A stretch of 64,000 nucleotides of DNA from Leptidea sinapis (taxonomy: Eukaryota; Arthropoda; Insecta; Lepidoptera; Pieridae). Of the stretch, positions 47,214 through 57,300 are shown piece by piece. The DNA lies in the NCBI RefSeq assembly GCF_905404315.1, contig NC_066286.1, positions 627,501 to 691,500 of the forward strand. The letters are read 5' to 3'. A model generated the notes under the pieces. The model was not told the origin of the DNA. It saw only the letters and a list, made by a program, of their open reading frames with translations, and ran no database searches. How positions within the stretch are numbered: the stretch's first letter is position 1; each line of letters begins with the position of its first letter. The translations under genes and the position numbers were made by a program.

Positions 47214-47594
47214 TAATTACGTATAAAATACTAAACAGAGTTATGGCAGAACTAAATAATTTTCTATTGGCAGTTTTCTATAATAATAGCACCATAATTG
47301 TGCGTCGCTTATATTATTAAAAAGTTACCGCCATTTTTGTTGAAAAAAAAAAAACACTAATTCGCAATTATCTCGGTACATTGGTTTTGCTAGTTTTTTA
47401 ATTTTGACACAACGACGACGAAACATGTCAGTTTAGTCGAAAGAACATTGAAAATTGATGTTTTATAAATAATATAAAGAACATATTTGCCACATTTATG
47501 ACGTGCAAATTTTTCAAAATACATTTCTAAATCATTACTTACAAATACTTACAATAATATCTACTATATATCTATATAATCGAAAAACTTGTAT

Positions 47595-47900
47595 CTTTGG
47601 AATTGCAGTTAAAATTCGAAAAAATTATAGAAGAAGAGAGCAAAAAATTCAACATCTTGAAAGGCTTACGAGGAAGAAAAATGCGGTACTTTTTGGGGTG
47701 GATGAAACAGAAAAAAAATATTTTGATCTTCAAAACAAAATGATCGATTTGATAAATGAGCACATGAAAGAAAACTGACCAAAATAAGATAAAGAAAACA
47801 TAAGACGTTCGGGAAAAAAGTCAGACAAAATACGACCGCCAAAAAACAAGATTTCCCCCGCTAAGTCATAGAAGAAAGGAAAAAACTACAAAGTCAGCTG
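47595..47900 (+). pseudogene. LINE ORF N-terminal fragment
   Basis: LERLTRKKNAVLFGVDETEK, YFDLQNKMIDLINEHM, then after a frame break IRRSGKKSDKIRPP. This order (basic coiled coil, FGVEETEKSY-like box, then xIGKKGEKPRPV-like box) matches the region before the endonuclease in insect LINE proteins. The rest is missing. Confidence 0.6.
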
Positions 47901-48520
47901 AAAGTACAGATAGATAAAGGATATCAAATCAAAATAATTTTATTCACGTAGGTCACGGAAATGACACTTATGAATGTGAAAAAAATATTTTTCTTATTAA
48001 ATCTACCGCTACTTTATAAAGGTCAACCCTTTGATTTGAGCTAATGAGAAGAAGTAGCAAGAAACTCATTGCCACTCTTTTATATCAATATTTACATTTA
48101 CATCGATTTACAAATCATTTCAATTACAATATAATATGTAAAATGATGCAACAAACATATTCAAACGTCAAATAGTGATATAGAGCCTACATCAATTATA
48201 ATAAAGTTATAATCCTACACAAGCCACGCAACATAATGTCGGCAAACAAGATATTTATCACAATTTCCTGTAAGTCAAAATGAATATGTAGCAAGAAACA
48301 CAAGCTTCAAGAAACCACAAAAGAAATATAAGATAGAAATGACACAATACCTTTAATGAGAAATCAACCTACGTATAGCCCCAATAAGAGTAAACTATAC
48401 ACCAGTCTGCCGAAAATTCTGCAAATAATAAATGACATAAAACAATGATCTTTCTACTTCCCCCAACAATTTAAAATGACGTTTTAGTTACCTCATTGTC
48501 TTTTAAGTCTTTTGCCAAAT
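47901..48520. other. No gene recognised
   Basis: AT-rich, frames closed, no repeats noticed. Confidence 0.35.
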
Positions 48521-48524
48521 CAAG

Positions 48525-48608
48525 ATGGAAGCTCCAGGATTTTTCATCTACATTAGAGGCTTAGCAATTATTGTTCTCGCTGTATTACTTTATATGTTCC
48601 ATAAGTAA
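48525..48608 (+). CDS. Possible 27-residue membrane microprotein
   Basis: ATG in a fair insect context (CAAGATGG) opens a 27-codon frame, MEAPGFFIYIRGLA followed by IIVLAVLLYMFHK and TAA. It would make a single transmembrane helix with a charged end, the general shape of insect regulatory micropeptides such as sarcolamban, without clear sequence similarity. An ORF this short is common by chance; no promoter or conservation can be shown from one sequence. Confidence 0.18.
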   Translation: MEAPGFFIYIRGLAIIVLAVLLYMFHK

Positions 48609-49120
48609 ATAGTAAAGGTTCTGTTTGTATTGCAAGTATAAAAGCGCATAGAACAGCCGTCGAAGTAGCTGTGCCTTAACCCAAATAATATGCAAGGAAA
48701 GATAGTTTTTGATTTTTGTAATTTTTGGATATATCTCATGAAAAATTTTTGCATTGCATGGCGTTGTATTCAAAGAGAATTCAAAACACAACTGAACGAA
48801 AATCTGCCTAAAAGACTGTGATTGTGAGTTTAGTTGTTTATTGTACGGCCGTGCAAGGCGTAACATAATGTGAGAGAACTTGGTGAGGGAATAGTGTGCC
48901 GTACGGCACTCTCGAATTTGGTGTAACTGAAAAATCTAGTGCCCTGGGGCACTGCTTTTTCGAAAGTTTAATGCCTAACACTCTCGTGGTTCTTCTTTGT
49001 TGTTGAGGTTCCGGCGTCTGACTCTATCTCCTTCTCTCTTATGTAACCGTTTGGCACTCCAAGCAATCTTGAGTAGCCAACCTGAATTAATGTAGATGCA
49101 ATAGCCACAGTCTCAAAGTG
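48609..49120. other. No gene recognised
   Basis: A 93-codon open stretch on the minus strand (48585-48866) has no recognisable domain. Nothing else seen. Confidence 0.35.
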
Positions 49121-49124
49121 ACTA

Positions 49125-49250
49125 GCGCAATTGCGATGCCGCTCAAAATGATCGATTCAATCAAGAATCCCCAGCGGCACTGTATTGTAATAGGCACTTA
49201 CAATCCGGTGGGGGTGAACGTCTTGCTCATTTCGTCACATACGTTTTTTT
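49125..49250 (-). repeat. Partial dispersed repeat (AAGAATC..GCGGCACT family)
   Basis: The patch around TCAAGAATCCCCAGCGGCAC resembles the middle of the repeat at 58631-58940 and 59606-59906, in reverse orientation. Confidence 0.4.
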
Positions 49251-49469
49251 TTCATAAAAAATAAACAAATATCAGTTTATAAATACAATTTGGTATAGCA
49301 AAATAGTTAAGGAAATCCCAGAGTCATAAGTTACGAAAAAATATAAAATCAATTACCTATCTGGGTTTTTTGCTAGGGCTGGCACTGCTGTTCCAAATAA
49401 TTACTATATAGTCTGTCTACGTTCGAGTATTAATTTTCTATTCACATAATTGTCCATACTTATTGGACA

Positions 49470-49735
49470 TTTACCAGTGGGAGGCGCCTATTTCTGCCAC
49501 ACAGCAGTAATGTGTATGCATTATTGTGTATCGGTCTGAAGGGCGCCGTAGCTATTGAAATTACTTGGCAAAAGAGACTTAACATCTTATGCCTTAAGGA
49601 GACGAGCGCAATGGTACAGAATTTTTGGATTTTTCAAAAATCCTGAGTGGCGCTGCATTGTAATGGGCAGGGCTTATCAATTATCATCAGCTGAATGTCC
49701 TACTCGTCTCGCCCCTTAATGTCATTAAAAAAACA
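49470..49735 (-). repeat. Dispersed repeat, minus copy
   Basis: Reverse-oriented copy of the 58631-58940 repeat: CCAGTGGGAGGCGCCTATTT at 49474-49493, then the ACGGCGCCCTTCAGACCG block inverted, down to the CAGCTGAATG end. It lies just downstream of a minus-strand LINE C-terminus (49770-49987), so the repeat may be that LINE's 3' non-coding tail. Confidence 0.6.
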
Positions 49736-49769
49736 TTTTCTTTGTTTCGCAGATAGCATTGATGGATGG

Positions 49770-49987
49770 ACCGTTAGAGTATGGTCTTCTTCTTCCTCCA
49801 CGACCTTTTTCCCATTTACTTGGGGTCGGCCTTCCTTGTCCTTTTTTTCCCATTTGGCACGGTTTTGCGCCATTTCAGCTATTAAATGAGCTTCTTTCAA
49901 GTCATTTTGGACCGTCGCCAACCAGGAGACGGGTGGTCTTCCACACGTATGCTTCGTAATTGGCATGTCTAGGGCAAGCTTCACCAT
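49770..49987 (-). pseudogene. LINE C-terminal fragment
   Basis: The minus strand reads CGRPPVSWLATVQNDLKEAH and LIAEMAQNRAKWEKKDKEGR. The RGRP..RW...V..DL.......AQDRAKWR pattern is the usual end of RTE/CR1-like LINE ORFs. Only the tail is present. Confidence 0.6.
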
Positions 49988-50304
49988 ATCATCGTCTTGT
50001 TAGAGTATAGTGTTCTGTGGAATTGGTCACACTTGCTTGTTAATCACCGCTCTACTTAATTTCCCGTAACTACGCCAGGGCCCTTCAAAAACGATTCATG
50101 AATATTTATGCCTTTATTTTATTTACGGTATGTGTGGATTGATGTCATCTACTGTATTGTACTTTATGTATGTACTCAATAACTCTTGTGTTTTTACATT
50201 TTCATTTTTTTAAAGTTCCGTTTATGTTGGTGAAGTGAATTGCTATTCACTTGCTGCTGCATTAAACATGAATGCATGTTATTATTATTAAAATTATTTT
50301 AAAT

Positions 50305-50622
50305 ATCACCGTAAACACAGCTACGGCCTTACAAATAAACTTGGTATAAAGTTAAGGCTGAGAATAAACCAAGAATATGCAAAATGTTGACTATATCGTA
50401 GACAACACTGTCAAAACAATGATAATTCTGAAGTTTTCCGAATGTTAGGCAACCTTGCAAACGCGGGAAACATTATACGTCCGAATAAACCAATTGTAAG
50501 CAAATTGTCTATTTGTAAACATATTGCATATAAGTGGTTTATTCTCAGTTATGACTTTATACCAAGTTTATTTGTAAGACCTTCAAGCTGTAACTATAAT
50601 TTAACTGTTACGGTGAAATCAA
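50305..50622. mobile_element. Foldback MITE-like element
   Basis: Long inverted repeat: TTACAAATAAACTTGGTATA (50329-50348) to AGAATAAACCA (50371) pairs with 50532-50574. Similarity extends outward to CACCGTAA (near 50308) against TTACGGTG (near 50616), and inward to the AATATGCAAA blocks. Arms of about 85 bp with imperfect pairing, loop about 120 bp, non-coding. Confidence 0.65.
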
Positions 50623-50639
50623 CCTTTTAACGATCTGAT

Positions 50640-51240
50640 TTTTGCCGGTTCTTTAGTTGACAGCCCTGGTCTAGGCATGTTACTCATGTATCCGTAAGGA
50701 TTGATCGTAAAAAGAAACCTTTAACATGCCGCGCAGACATTGTGGATGCTTTTATTTAGCTCAGCGGTTTTATTAATGTATGTGTCTCTGGAGGTATATA
50801 TTAGCACTAACAGTATAAAGTAAAAACATGAGTATTTCGATTAAGTAATAATTCTTTTTTTAATTCTATGCAATTAATCCCAAGGACCCTGAAATAATCA
50901 CCTTGTTGTTGTTACTAGCGGTGATCTCAAGTTGACACTTGCATTTTCGGTTATTTGAGTGAAATATTTTAAAATTTTGTAAATCAAATCCTTTGAAACA
51001 TTGGCTTAGATTGAGAAAATTAGGCTGAAAAATCAAGTTACATATAAAGTACATATACTTAAAAATGATATCTACTTATATTTTAGCGTCGTTGTCGTAA
51101 AGACTTGACGCGTCGTTCGACCAAAATGTTTTCAGTTTTCCGAGATCATCTTATGTACGTTGATTTGACGTTCTTACGTTCAATCGTTAAATCATCAACT
51201 TACACCTCACGCGAAGATTGTGTATAAAAAAAAAACTACG
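50640..51240. other. No gene recognised
   Basis: No coding or repeat signal noticed. Confidence 0.35.
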
Positions 51241-51620
51241 TTTAAAAAACTGACTTCAAAAACTGATAAGTATCAAATAACTAAAAATTCTATTTAATAC
51301 ACCTTTACCGTAAATATTAATAAAATACTTTTATTTATATGTGCTATCTATTGATCGTTGCCAAACCCTAAACAATACTTAATATTGGTTGTTTTGTTCT
51401 AGACGAAGCTATCCCGCTTAAAGTCACACGTGGCGAGTGTAGGAACTTACTATAACATTTGGCTTGGCACCGACTTCAAAGCTATCAATGCAAAAATTAC
51501 GTAAATCGGATCATAAATCTCAGAGTAATTGGTGTACAAACATAAAAAAATGCGATCAAATTGATAACCTCCTCCTTTTTGAAGTCAATTAAAAATTGGC
51601 CTACTCGCATTACAGACGAA
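51240..51620. repeat. Interspersed repeat (GACTTC family)
   Basis: Starts with ACTGACTTCAAAAACTGATA (51249) and ends in CCTCCTCCTTTTTGAAGTCA (51569-51588). It shares the TATATGTGCTATCTATTGAT stretch with a related copy near 62560-62590. Confidence 0.5.
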
Positions 51621-51763
51621 CTTCACGTAAAATGGCCGCACAATTAACCCTTGAAACCCTTAACATAATATATTAACTCTATTTTATATGACACTACACT
51701 ATGTAATCGTATTCTTAGTTTTATATCTTAGAGCAAACTCCTGCTCCATTGTATGGGGTTAGG

Positions 51764-51795
51764 CCGCCATCTTCTTAACGTCACTGTGACGTCAC
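51764..51795. promoter_or_regulatory. CRE palindrome beside a GCCGCCATCTT motif
   Basis: TGACGTCA (51787-51794) is a perfect cAMP-response-type site inside a larger GTCACTGTGACGTCAC palindrome. Just upstream is GCCGCCATCTT (51764-51774), the binding motif of YY1/Pho-like factors. No nearby gene is evident, so this may be part of a dispersed repeat rather than an active promoter. Confidence 0.3.
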
Positions 51796-51799
51796 ATCT

Positions 51800-53070
51800 G
51801 GGCCTGCATTTCAAAAATTACAACGGCTGTACTAACTTCACAGAGGCGATAATATAAAGAATATCATTCTAGTTGCAATCCGCAAGGCTTATAAAGTATT
51901 TCACATGACTATAAATTACTTCAAATTATAGATAGTTGCAATCAAGTTATTGCTTTAAGTGGTCGTATTAATTAAGAGTCAAAATGGTCTGACATGCTGC
52001 GTCTCAGTCGAGTGCCTGTTGTATTAATGCGATGGTGTAATATTGGTATAGTTGTAATTACTATTAATTACTCCGTAACGTAATGCTGAGGTTTCATTCT
52101 GCTGAAATCCATGACATATGTGTAATGTATGCTGTAAACGTATACCACTTCAACGAGAAGAACAGCTCATGACACAAAATTCGTGAGCACAGTTTTTATT
52201 TTACAATGCTTTTAAGCAAATTATTAACTATTAGACCAGTACCTTTGAAAATAATAAAAAGCGAAAAAAAAAATATTATAAATACTAAACAAATTACGGG
52301 GGTACTTAAGGTAAAAAAGGGTTTATCTCGATTTCCGGCAAAAACTGCAAGTCCTATGGAAAAAAGTCAAATAGCAAAGTTGTAGGTAATAAAAAGGTTT
52401 ACAACTTTTGGTTGTACAATTTTTTGACATAACCTCAGAATTTATGTGAAAACAAAACCAAGTTTAAGTGAATTACATACTGAGATAATTAAACTAACAT
52501 GATAACCTCAAATTGTAGTCTATAGTATAGATAATTGGTGTCGTTATATTTAAAGTTAATTACCTATTTACAAAGTTACAATAAATACTAATTACGTAGT
52601 GGCGTGTAGCCTTGCCAAAAAACTTGTTAAACTTCAAAGAAATGTGGAAGTTCAAAAAGGCTCGGCAGTGTTAACTATAACCAACAGCAAGCATTAGCAA
52701 CCTACAAATAAGACTTAAGGATATGTGTAAGGATTAAGTAGTGTTCATAGCTCGAAATGCTATACTTTCACCACAAAACTTGTCTAAAAACACCATGTTT
52801 GCGTGGTTTCTGCTTACTCTTCGCCTTAATAACAAAATAGTTACGTATAAAATAAATGAGTTCATTTGTTAACATTAAGTGATGAATGAAATATCTATAC
52901 TATTTTATTATTTGTTATAATGACAGCTGTGAGCATACCTATATTATATAATGTACTCTGTGGCTGTGAGTGTGTGAGCTGTGTGTTCATAGTCATAGCC
53001 GGAAGCGGTATGATAAAAAAGTTACGAGAAATCAAATAAGTAAAGTTATGAGAAATCCTTCAAAATGTGG
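51800..53070. other. No gene recognised
   Basis: AT-rich single-copy sequence; no exon-like block, no long ORF. Confidence 0.35.
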
Positions 53071-53087
53071 TGCATTATTAGTTATTT

Positions 53088-53190
53088 ATGCAACTGTTGT
53101 GTAATAAGGGGTATTAAAACACGAATGTGTGTTTATCAATAAAAAAGTATCACATGAGTGTTTTAATACCTAATTATCAACAGTTGCATA
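53088..53190. mobile_element. Small palindromic MITE, copy 1
   Basis: TATGCAACTGTTGTGTAATA at the left and its reverse complement toward 53190, with GGGTATTAAAACAC/GTGTTTTAATACC inside. Nearly a full hairpin of about 100 bp; second copy at 53726-53832. Confidence 0.65.
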
Positions 53191-53715
53191 CAAGACTTTA
53201 TCTACACCCAGAATATGAATCCTTTAAAAGATTCTGAAACAGGTTGCTTACTGCTAACATTAAAACAGCCAGCCGTCCTAGTAGTAACCTAATATCATCC
53301 ATTACTGATTATGTACAAATAAACTCAAGAATTATTTATTTTGGTAGTAATTTACATTTTGTATAGTGCAAAAATGGCGGGGTTTCGAATAACCTACTTT
53401 TTTTTACGGCGCGCCACGTTCTGGTAGTGTGGAACGCGCGTAAACGAAAATGACTTACGTCTTTAGAATTACGTCTATTTTTGAAATTCATACAGATACC
53501 ACGCATCGAGCAATAAGAATGAGGCTGTATGTTGAAACTCTTTGCGCATGAATGGATCGAAAAAAAAACCAAGGAGTGTTGTTATAAAATTCAATACAAC
53601 ATTACAACACTCGTTTGGATGATGTAATGGTTATTACGACATTGGGTGTTTTAATGTTGGTAATAAGCTAACTGGTTCCGAGTCTTTAATATAGGATTTA
53701 AAGCATGGGTGTAGA
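53190..53715. mobile_element. Foldback element, copy 1
   Basis: The left arm (53197-53304: TTATCTACACCC ... CTAACATTAAAACAG ... TAGTAACC ... ATATCATCC) is inverted at 53610-53715. The 270-bp interior 53305-53575 has no partner in copy 2. Confidence 0.55.
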
Positions 53716-53725
53716 TAAAGTTACT

Positions 53726-53832
53726 TATGCAACTGTTGTGAAATAAGGGGTATTAAAACAAGAATGTGGGTTTACGATACTATTATCACATGAGTGTTTT
53801 AATAGCTAATTATCAACAATTGCATACAAGAC
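53726..53832. mobile_element. Small palindromic MITE, copy 2
   Basis: Same element as 53088-53190 with several substitutions (AAACAAGAATGTGGG for AAACACGAATGTGTG). Confidence 0.65.
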
Positions 53833-53892
53833 TTTATCTACACCCGTAATATGAATCATCTATAAAATATTCTAAACAGTTAGCTTACTGCA

Positions 53893-54150
53893 CGACCTGT
53901 ATAGCCGAGTGGTTAGCGATCCTACCTACTCAGCTAGAGGTCCCGGTTTCGAATCCCGGTAGGTGCAAGCATTTATATGATGAATATGGATGTTTGTTTC
54001 CGAGTCATGGATGTTTAAATGTATTTATGTATGTTAATATATATATATATATATATATATTTAATACAATATACTTACTTTATATATATATGCTTAACTT
54101 GGGGCAAGATAATTTGTGTGAAAAGTGTGTCAATATTATTATTATTATTA
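53893..54150 (+). mobile_element. tRNA-derived SINE with target-site duplication
   Basis: The head contains Pol III A box TAGCCGAGTGGTTAGCGAT (53902-53920) and B box GGTTTCGAATCCC (53945-53957). The body has GATGTTTGTTTCCGAGTCAT and TTAACTTGGGGC, and the tail is (ATT)n. It is flanked by an 8-bp direct repeat, TTACTGCA, at 53885-53892 and 54151-54158. The 5' and 3' ends do not form an acceptor stem, so it is a SINE and not a tRNA gene. The family is, from memory, widespread in Lepidoptera. Confidence 0.85.
54037..54060. repeat. (TA)n microsatellite
   Basis: Twelve AT repeats inside the SINE body. Confidence 0.9.
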
Positions 54151-54359
54151 TTACTGCAAACATTAAAAAAGCCAGTCCTAGTAACCATAATATCATCCAA
54201 AGGAGTGTTATTATGAAAACGAATGATATAATGTTGTACTGAATTTAATTACAACACTCGTTTGGATGATATTATGGTTACTAGGACTGGCTTTTTAATG
54301 TTGGCAATAAGCTAACTGTTTAAGAATCTTTAATAGAGGATTGAAAGCATGGGTGTAGA

Positions 54360-54560
54360 TATAAACGTCTCTTAAAAAACATTAAATGATTGCAATTCTT
54401 TAATATCTCTTGGTAGGTTGTTACATAATTTTGCCCCTTCGTACTTTATGTTACTTGTTCCATATTTTGTTCCAGGTTTTATGAAGCAAATATTGAGGGC
54501 TTGTCTTGTTAGAATTTTTGGATGTTTATACTTTTTGTGTATATAAGTCCATTGTTAAAA
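54360..54560 (-). pseudogene. Outer LINE, C-terminal piece
   Basis: Minus frame reads YKHPKILTRQALNICFIKPG and TKYGTSNIKYEGAKLCNNLP, ending DIKELQSFNVF and a stop: the standard end of a LINE ORF2. It is separated from its upstream part (55461-55675) by another LINE. Confidence 0.75.
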
Positions 54561-55460
54561 TTTTTCCTTTTTTTTTTTTTATGGAATAGGAGGACAAACG
54601 AGCGTACGAGTCACCTGTTGTTAAGTGATCACCGCCGCCCACACTCTCTTGCAACACCAGAGGAATCACAGGAGCGTTGCCGGCCTTTAAGGAAGGTGTA
54701 CGCGCTTTTTTTGAAGGTGCCCATGTCGTATCGTCCCGGAAACACCACACAAGGAAGTTCATTCCACAGCTTTGTAGTACGTGGCAGAAAGCTCCTTGTA
54801 AACCGCACTGTGGAGGACCGCCACACATCCAGATGGTGAGGATGATATCCTAACTTGTGGCGTGTCGTGCGAAGGTGGAATTCGGCGGCAGGAATTAGGT
54901 AAAACAGCTCTTCGGAACACTCCCCGTGATAAATGCGGTAGAAGACACACAATGAAGCGACGTCTCTACGCAACGCCAAGTGATCCAGCCGTTCACAGAG
55001 TACTGGTTCCCCGACAATTCGAGCTGCTCTGCGTTGCACGCGGTCAAATAGATCGAGCTGATACTGGGGTGCGCCAGACCAGAGATGACAGCAATACTCC
55101 ATGTGTGGCCGGACCTGCGCTTTGTACAGCGCTAGAATGTGGGCCGGCTTGAAGTATTGCCGTGCTCTATTAATGACGCCCAGTTTCTTCGAAGCCAATT
55201 TGGCTTTGCCGTCCAGATGGCCACGGAATTGGCAATCGCTCGAGATTTCAAGACCCAGTATTCCGATACTAGGCGAGGCTTTTAGGGAAGTGTTGTCGAA
55301 GAGCGGTGATGCGACAAATGGGGTTTTTTTAGTGGTAAACGCGCAAACTTGAGTCTTCTGGGGGTTAAATTGGACAAGGTCCAATTCACCCCATTCCGCG
55401 ACCTTCTCAAGAGAGGACTCGATAGAAGACACAAGTTTCTCCAGGCACTGGTCGACGAAT
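54561..55460 (-). pseudogene. Jockey-type LINE ORF2 C-terminus
   Basis: Minus strand, starting inside the RT thumb (EKLVSSIESSLEKVAEWGEL) and open to the end of the family's ORF: ASKKLGVINRARQYFKPAHI, LALYKAQVRPHMEYCCHLWS, then RAARIVGEP, LPRTTKLWNELP, GRYDMGTFKKSAYTFLKGRQ. The 3' tail with poly-A (T-run at 54567-54580) is kept. 5'-truncated, as LINE copies usually are. It is the youngest-looking LINE in the window, with no stop in about 280 codons, but it lacks the catalytic RT and endonuclease parts. Confidence 0.85.
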
Positions 55461-55675
55461 TTCGAGTTTCTTTGTGGTTTTCCTTTGAGAATACAGGAGT
55501 TATATTTATATATTTGATTTAAATTCATTTTTTTTTCCCGATAAATTTTAAGAATAGTTAGGTAATTGTATCGAAACAAAGTTTTATTAATTTTATTTTT
55601 ACTTATTTGTAAGTTTTTTCCTGCTTTCCCCCAAATTTCTACTAAATATTCTATATGTGGCTTAATCATGGAATT
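55461..55675 (-). pseudogene. Outer LINE, upstream piece
   Basis: MIKPHIEYLVEIWGKAGKNL, KINKTLFRYNYLTILKIYRE and NLNQIYKYNSCILKGK: the thumb/C-terminal region of a different LINE. It is joined in frame to the inserted Jockey copy, giving one 346-codon chimeric open frame (54629-55669). Confidence 0.75.
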
Positions 55676-55709
55676 ATTTATTTATTACCGCACCTTTTTG
55701 GGAGGCATC

Positions 55710-55905
55710 TTTAAATAAACCTGACACCGACCCCAAAAATGACAATAATTAGAGTTAGATTAATAAGTTTGAATAAAAATTCGCAACTATTTTCTTTACT
55801 TCTAAGTGCATATTATCTATTCTTTCGGGATAGTTCTTTTTAAGTAGTATGTTTTTTTCTTATTTTATTTTAATGAATCTGAAGTACACTAACTAATAAT
55901 TTGTC
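55710..55905 (-). repeat. Interspersed repeat (GACTTC family), inverted partner 1
   Basis: GACACCGACCCCAAAAATGA at 55722-55741 matches the reverse complement of 7950-7975. 55798-55905 is the reverse complement of 56745-56853. Confidence 0.6.
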
Positions 55906-56590
55906 TAAATATGTGTGGTGGTTATGGTGTGGTATTAAAAGGTCAACCTAGAACCGTAGAATGGATCTATATCTTTGAAGGATTTATTAAATACATTTGT
56001 ACAACGAGTGAGAACACAGATGCCTCAGAAGAGAGCTGTTAGGGGTTATACATATATTTACATGGTACCAGCAGAATCACTCAGCTCTAAATGTAAAGAT
56101 TTTCAATTAAATTAACTTAAATATTTCAATTATAAGATAAATTTGTAAATTTTATGAAAATTTTAAATGATATATCCATAAAAATATAAATGTATGCAAG
56201 AAGGCATATGAAAGACATCATATTCACACCAAACAAAGACGATTTGAGTTCTGTAATGCCACTTAAATACTGAAAATCGCCGTCAACAAGATCAAAGCTT
56301 ATACTGGAAATGGGCATCAAGAAGGTCAAAGATTACATCATAAAAAAAAGAAAGGGTTGCACTCCGGGAGTGCCGGGAGAACTGAAAACTTGAACATTGA
56401 CGTTATGCATTTTTGCATAGAAAAAGACAATTGAAATAATTTTTAACCGTTATAATTTAATTGCAAATTGCTTAGTGTCTTTATGTCTTAAAAGTTTTCA
56501 GAATTTTCGTGAAGCTTACGATGTTCGTTATTTTTTTTGTGTCATTGTCCATTATAGGCAAAGGGTTCAAGCCCAGTAATTAATTGTCAA
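55906..56590. other. No gene recognised between inverted repeats
   Basis: A minus-strand open stretch at 56126-56329 encodes a hydrophobic peptide without known relatives. It may be the interior of an element defined by the flanking inverted repeats. Confidence 0.35.
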
Positions 56591-56599
56591 TGGCTTCTT

Positions 56600-56855
56600 T
56601 GTAAGGTTTTTAACCGATATCAAAAAAGAGATTTTGTATTTTTTTTTGAAAGTTGGTCCTTTCCGTGTTATCCCATTGCAATTTGGTCCAGATCTGACAG
56701 TGACGATAATTATTTTTTTATCGGAAAGGATAAACTTCAAATGAAGTTAATTATTAGTTAGTGTAATTCAGATTCATTAAAATAAAATAAGAAAAACAAA
56801 CTACTTAAAAAAAACTATTCCGAAACAAAAGATAATAATTATGCACTTAGAATTA
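56600..56855 (+). repeat. Interspersed repeat, inverted partner 2
   Basis: Starts TTTTTAACCGATATCAAAAA and includes TTTGGTCCAGATCTGACAGT, also present in the palindrome repeat (8419-8437 reversed). The right part, ending near 56853, pairs with 55798-55905. Confidence 0.6.
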
Positions 56856-56859
56856 AAAA

Positions 56860-57300
56860 AAACCGTGGTAGACTATAAGTGGCTATGTTTTTGTATTTAA
56901 TTATAAGTGATTATTTCGTATTAAGCTGTTGTCAACCCTAATAAAATAAATAATTAAAACCGGAATCACTAATAACAGTATCATCTCATAATTACATACC
57001 ACATGTAAATGCTGTGAATGTATCTAAAGTATAACAAACGTTCCGTTTTCTATATCTAAGTCTCCTAGAGGAGCTACTTACATGTTTTCGCCATTGGCGC
57101 TTTACAACTTACCTTAATAGAACTGGAAAACTATCATACCATGAAACAGAATATTAAATATTAGCCTCGAACTGTGGAGCTTACCAACTGTTTTAGTCAA
57201 ATTAGTCGAATGTTTGAAGGAAAAAAGACCGCAATTTATCAACCCTCAAGAAATCCACTGATTATCAAGTCTGTAGAATTTTTGAGATTTTTTTTCTTGT
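56860..57300. other. No gene recognised
   Basis: No convincing reading frame. A possible start exon on minus (ATGGCGAAAACAT followed by GTAAGT, 57072-57098) was considered but has no downstream Kazal-like exon. Confidence 0.3.

Larger units (their letters stand above)
44133..47421. mobile_element. Candidate TIR DNA transposon with nested insertions
   Basis: Ends are inverted: CGTCGCCGTTGTGTCAAAA at 44133-44151 and its near reverse complement, TTTTGACACAACGACGACG, at 47403-47421, with weaker similarity beyond. Subterminal AACTAAATAA-type motifs occur at both ends (44150, 44465, 44527, 46884, 47243; inverted at 44412). On +, 44900-45300 reads in broken frames IQDILSKGKNKDILSETE, then CSFKCSESFSHTNRIKICNE and EEDLKQQKEFLRR. 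This resembles a Cys-containing protein segment I associate with uncharacterised insect DNA transposons (recollection only). A LINE (45342-46690) and a Helitron (46892-47213) sit inside. Confidence 0.45.
53832..54365. mobile_element. Foldback element, copy 2, interrupted by a SINE
   Basis: Left arm 53833-53892 plus 54151-54200 pairs with 54245-54360: CCAGTCCTAGTAACCATAAT against ATTATGGTTACTAGGACTGG. Removing the SINE restores an uninterrupted arm. Confidence 0.65.

Noticed and set aside
53893..53968. A tRNA gene
   Set aside because: Has A and B boxes, but the ends do not pair as an acceptor stem, and the sequence continues into a SINE body with an (ATT)n tail and target duplications.
54629..55669. 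A 346-residue intact gene
   Set aside because: It is an in-frame fusion of two LINE fragments with no endonuclease or catalytic RT box.
57072..57098. A sixth Kazal gene, first exon on the minus strand
   Set aside because: ATG followed by GTAAGT after 13 nt looks similar, but there is no TATA box at the expected distance and no second exon with the cysteine pattern nearby.
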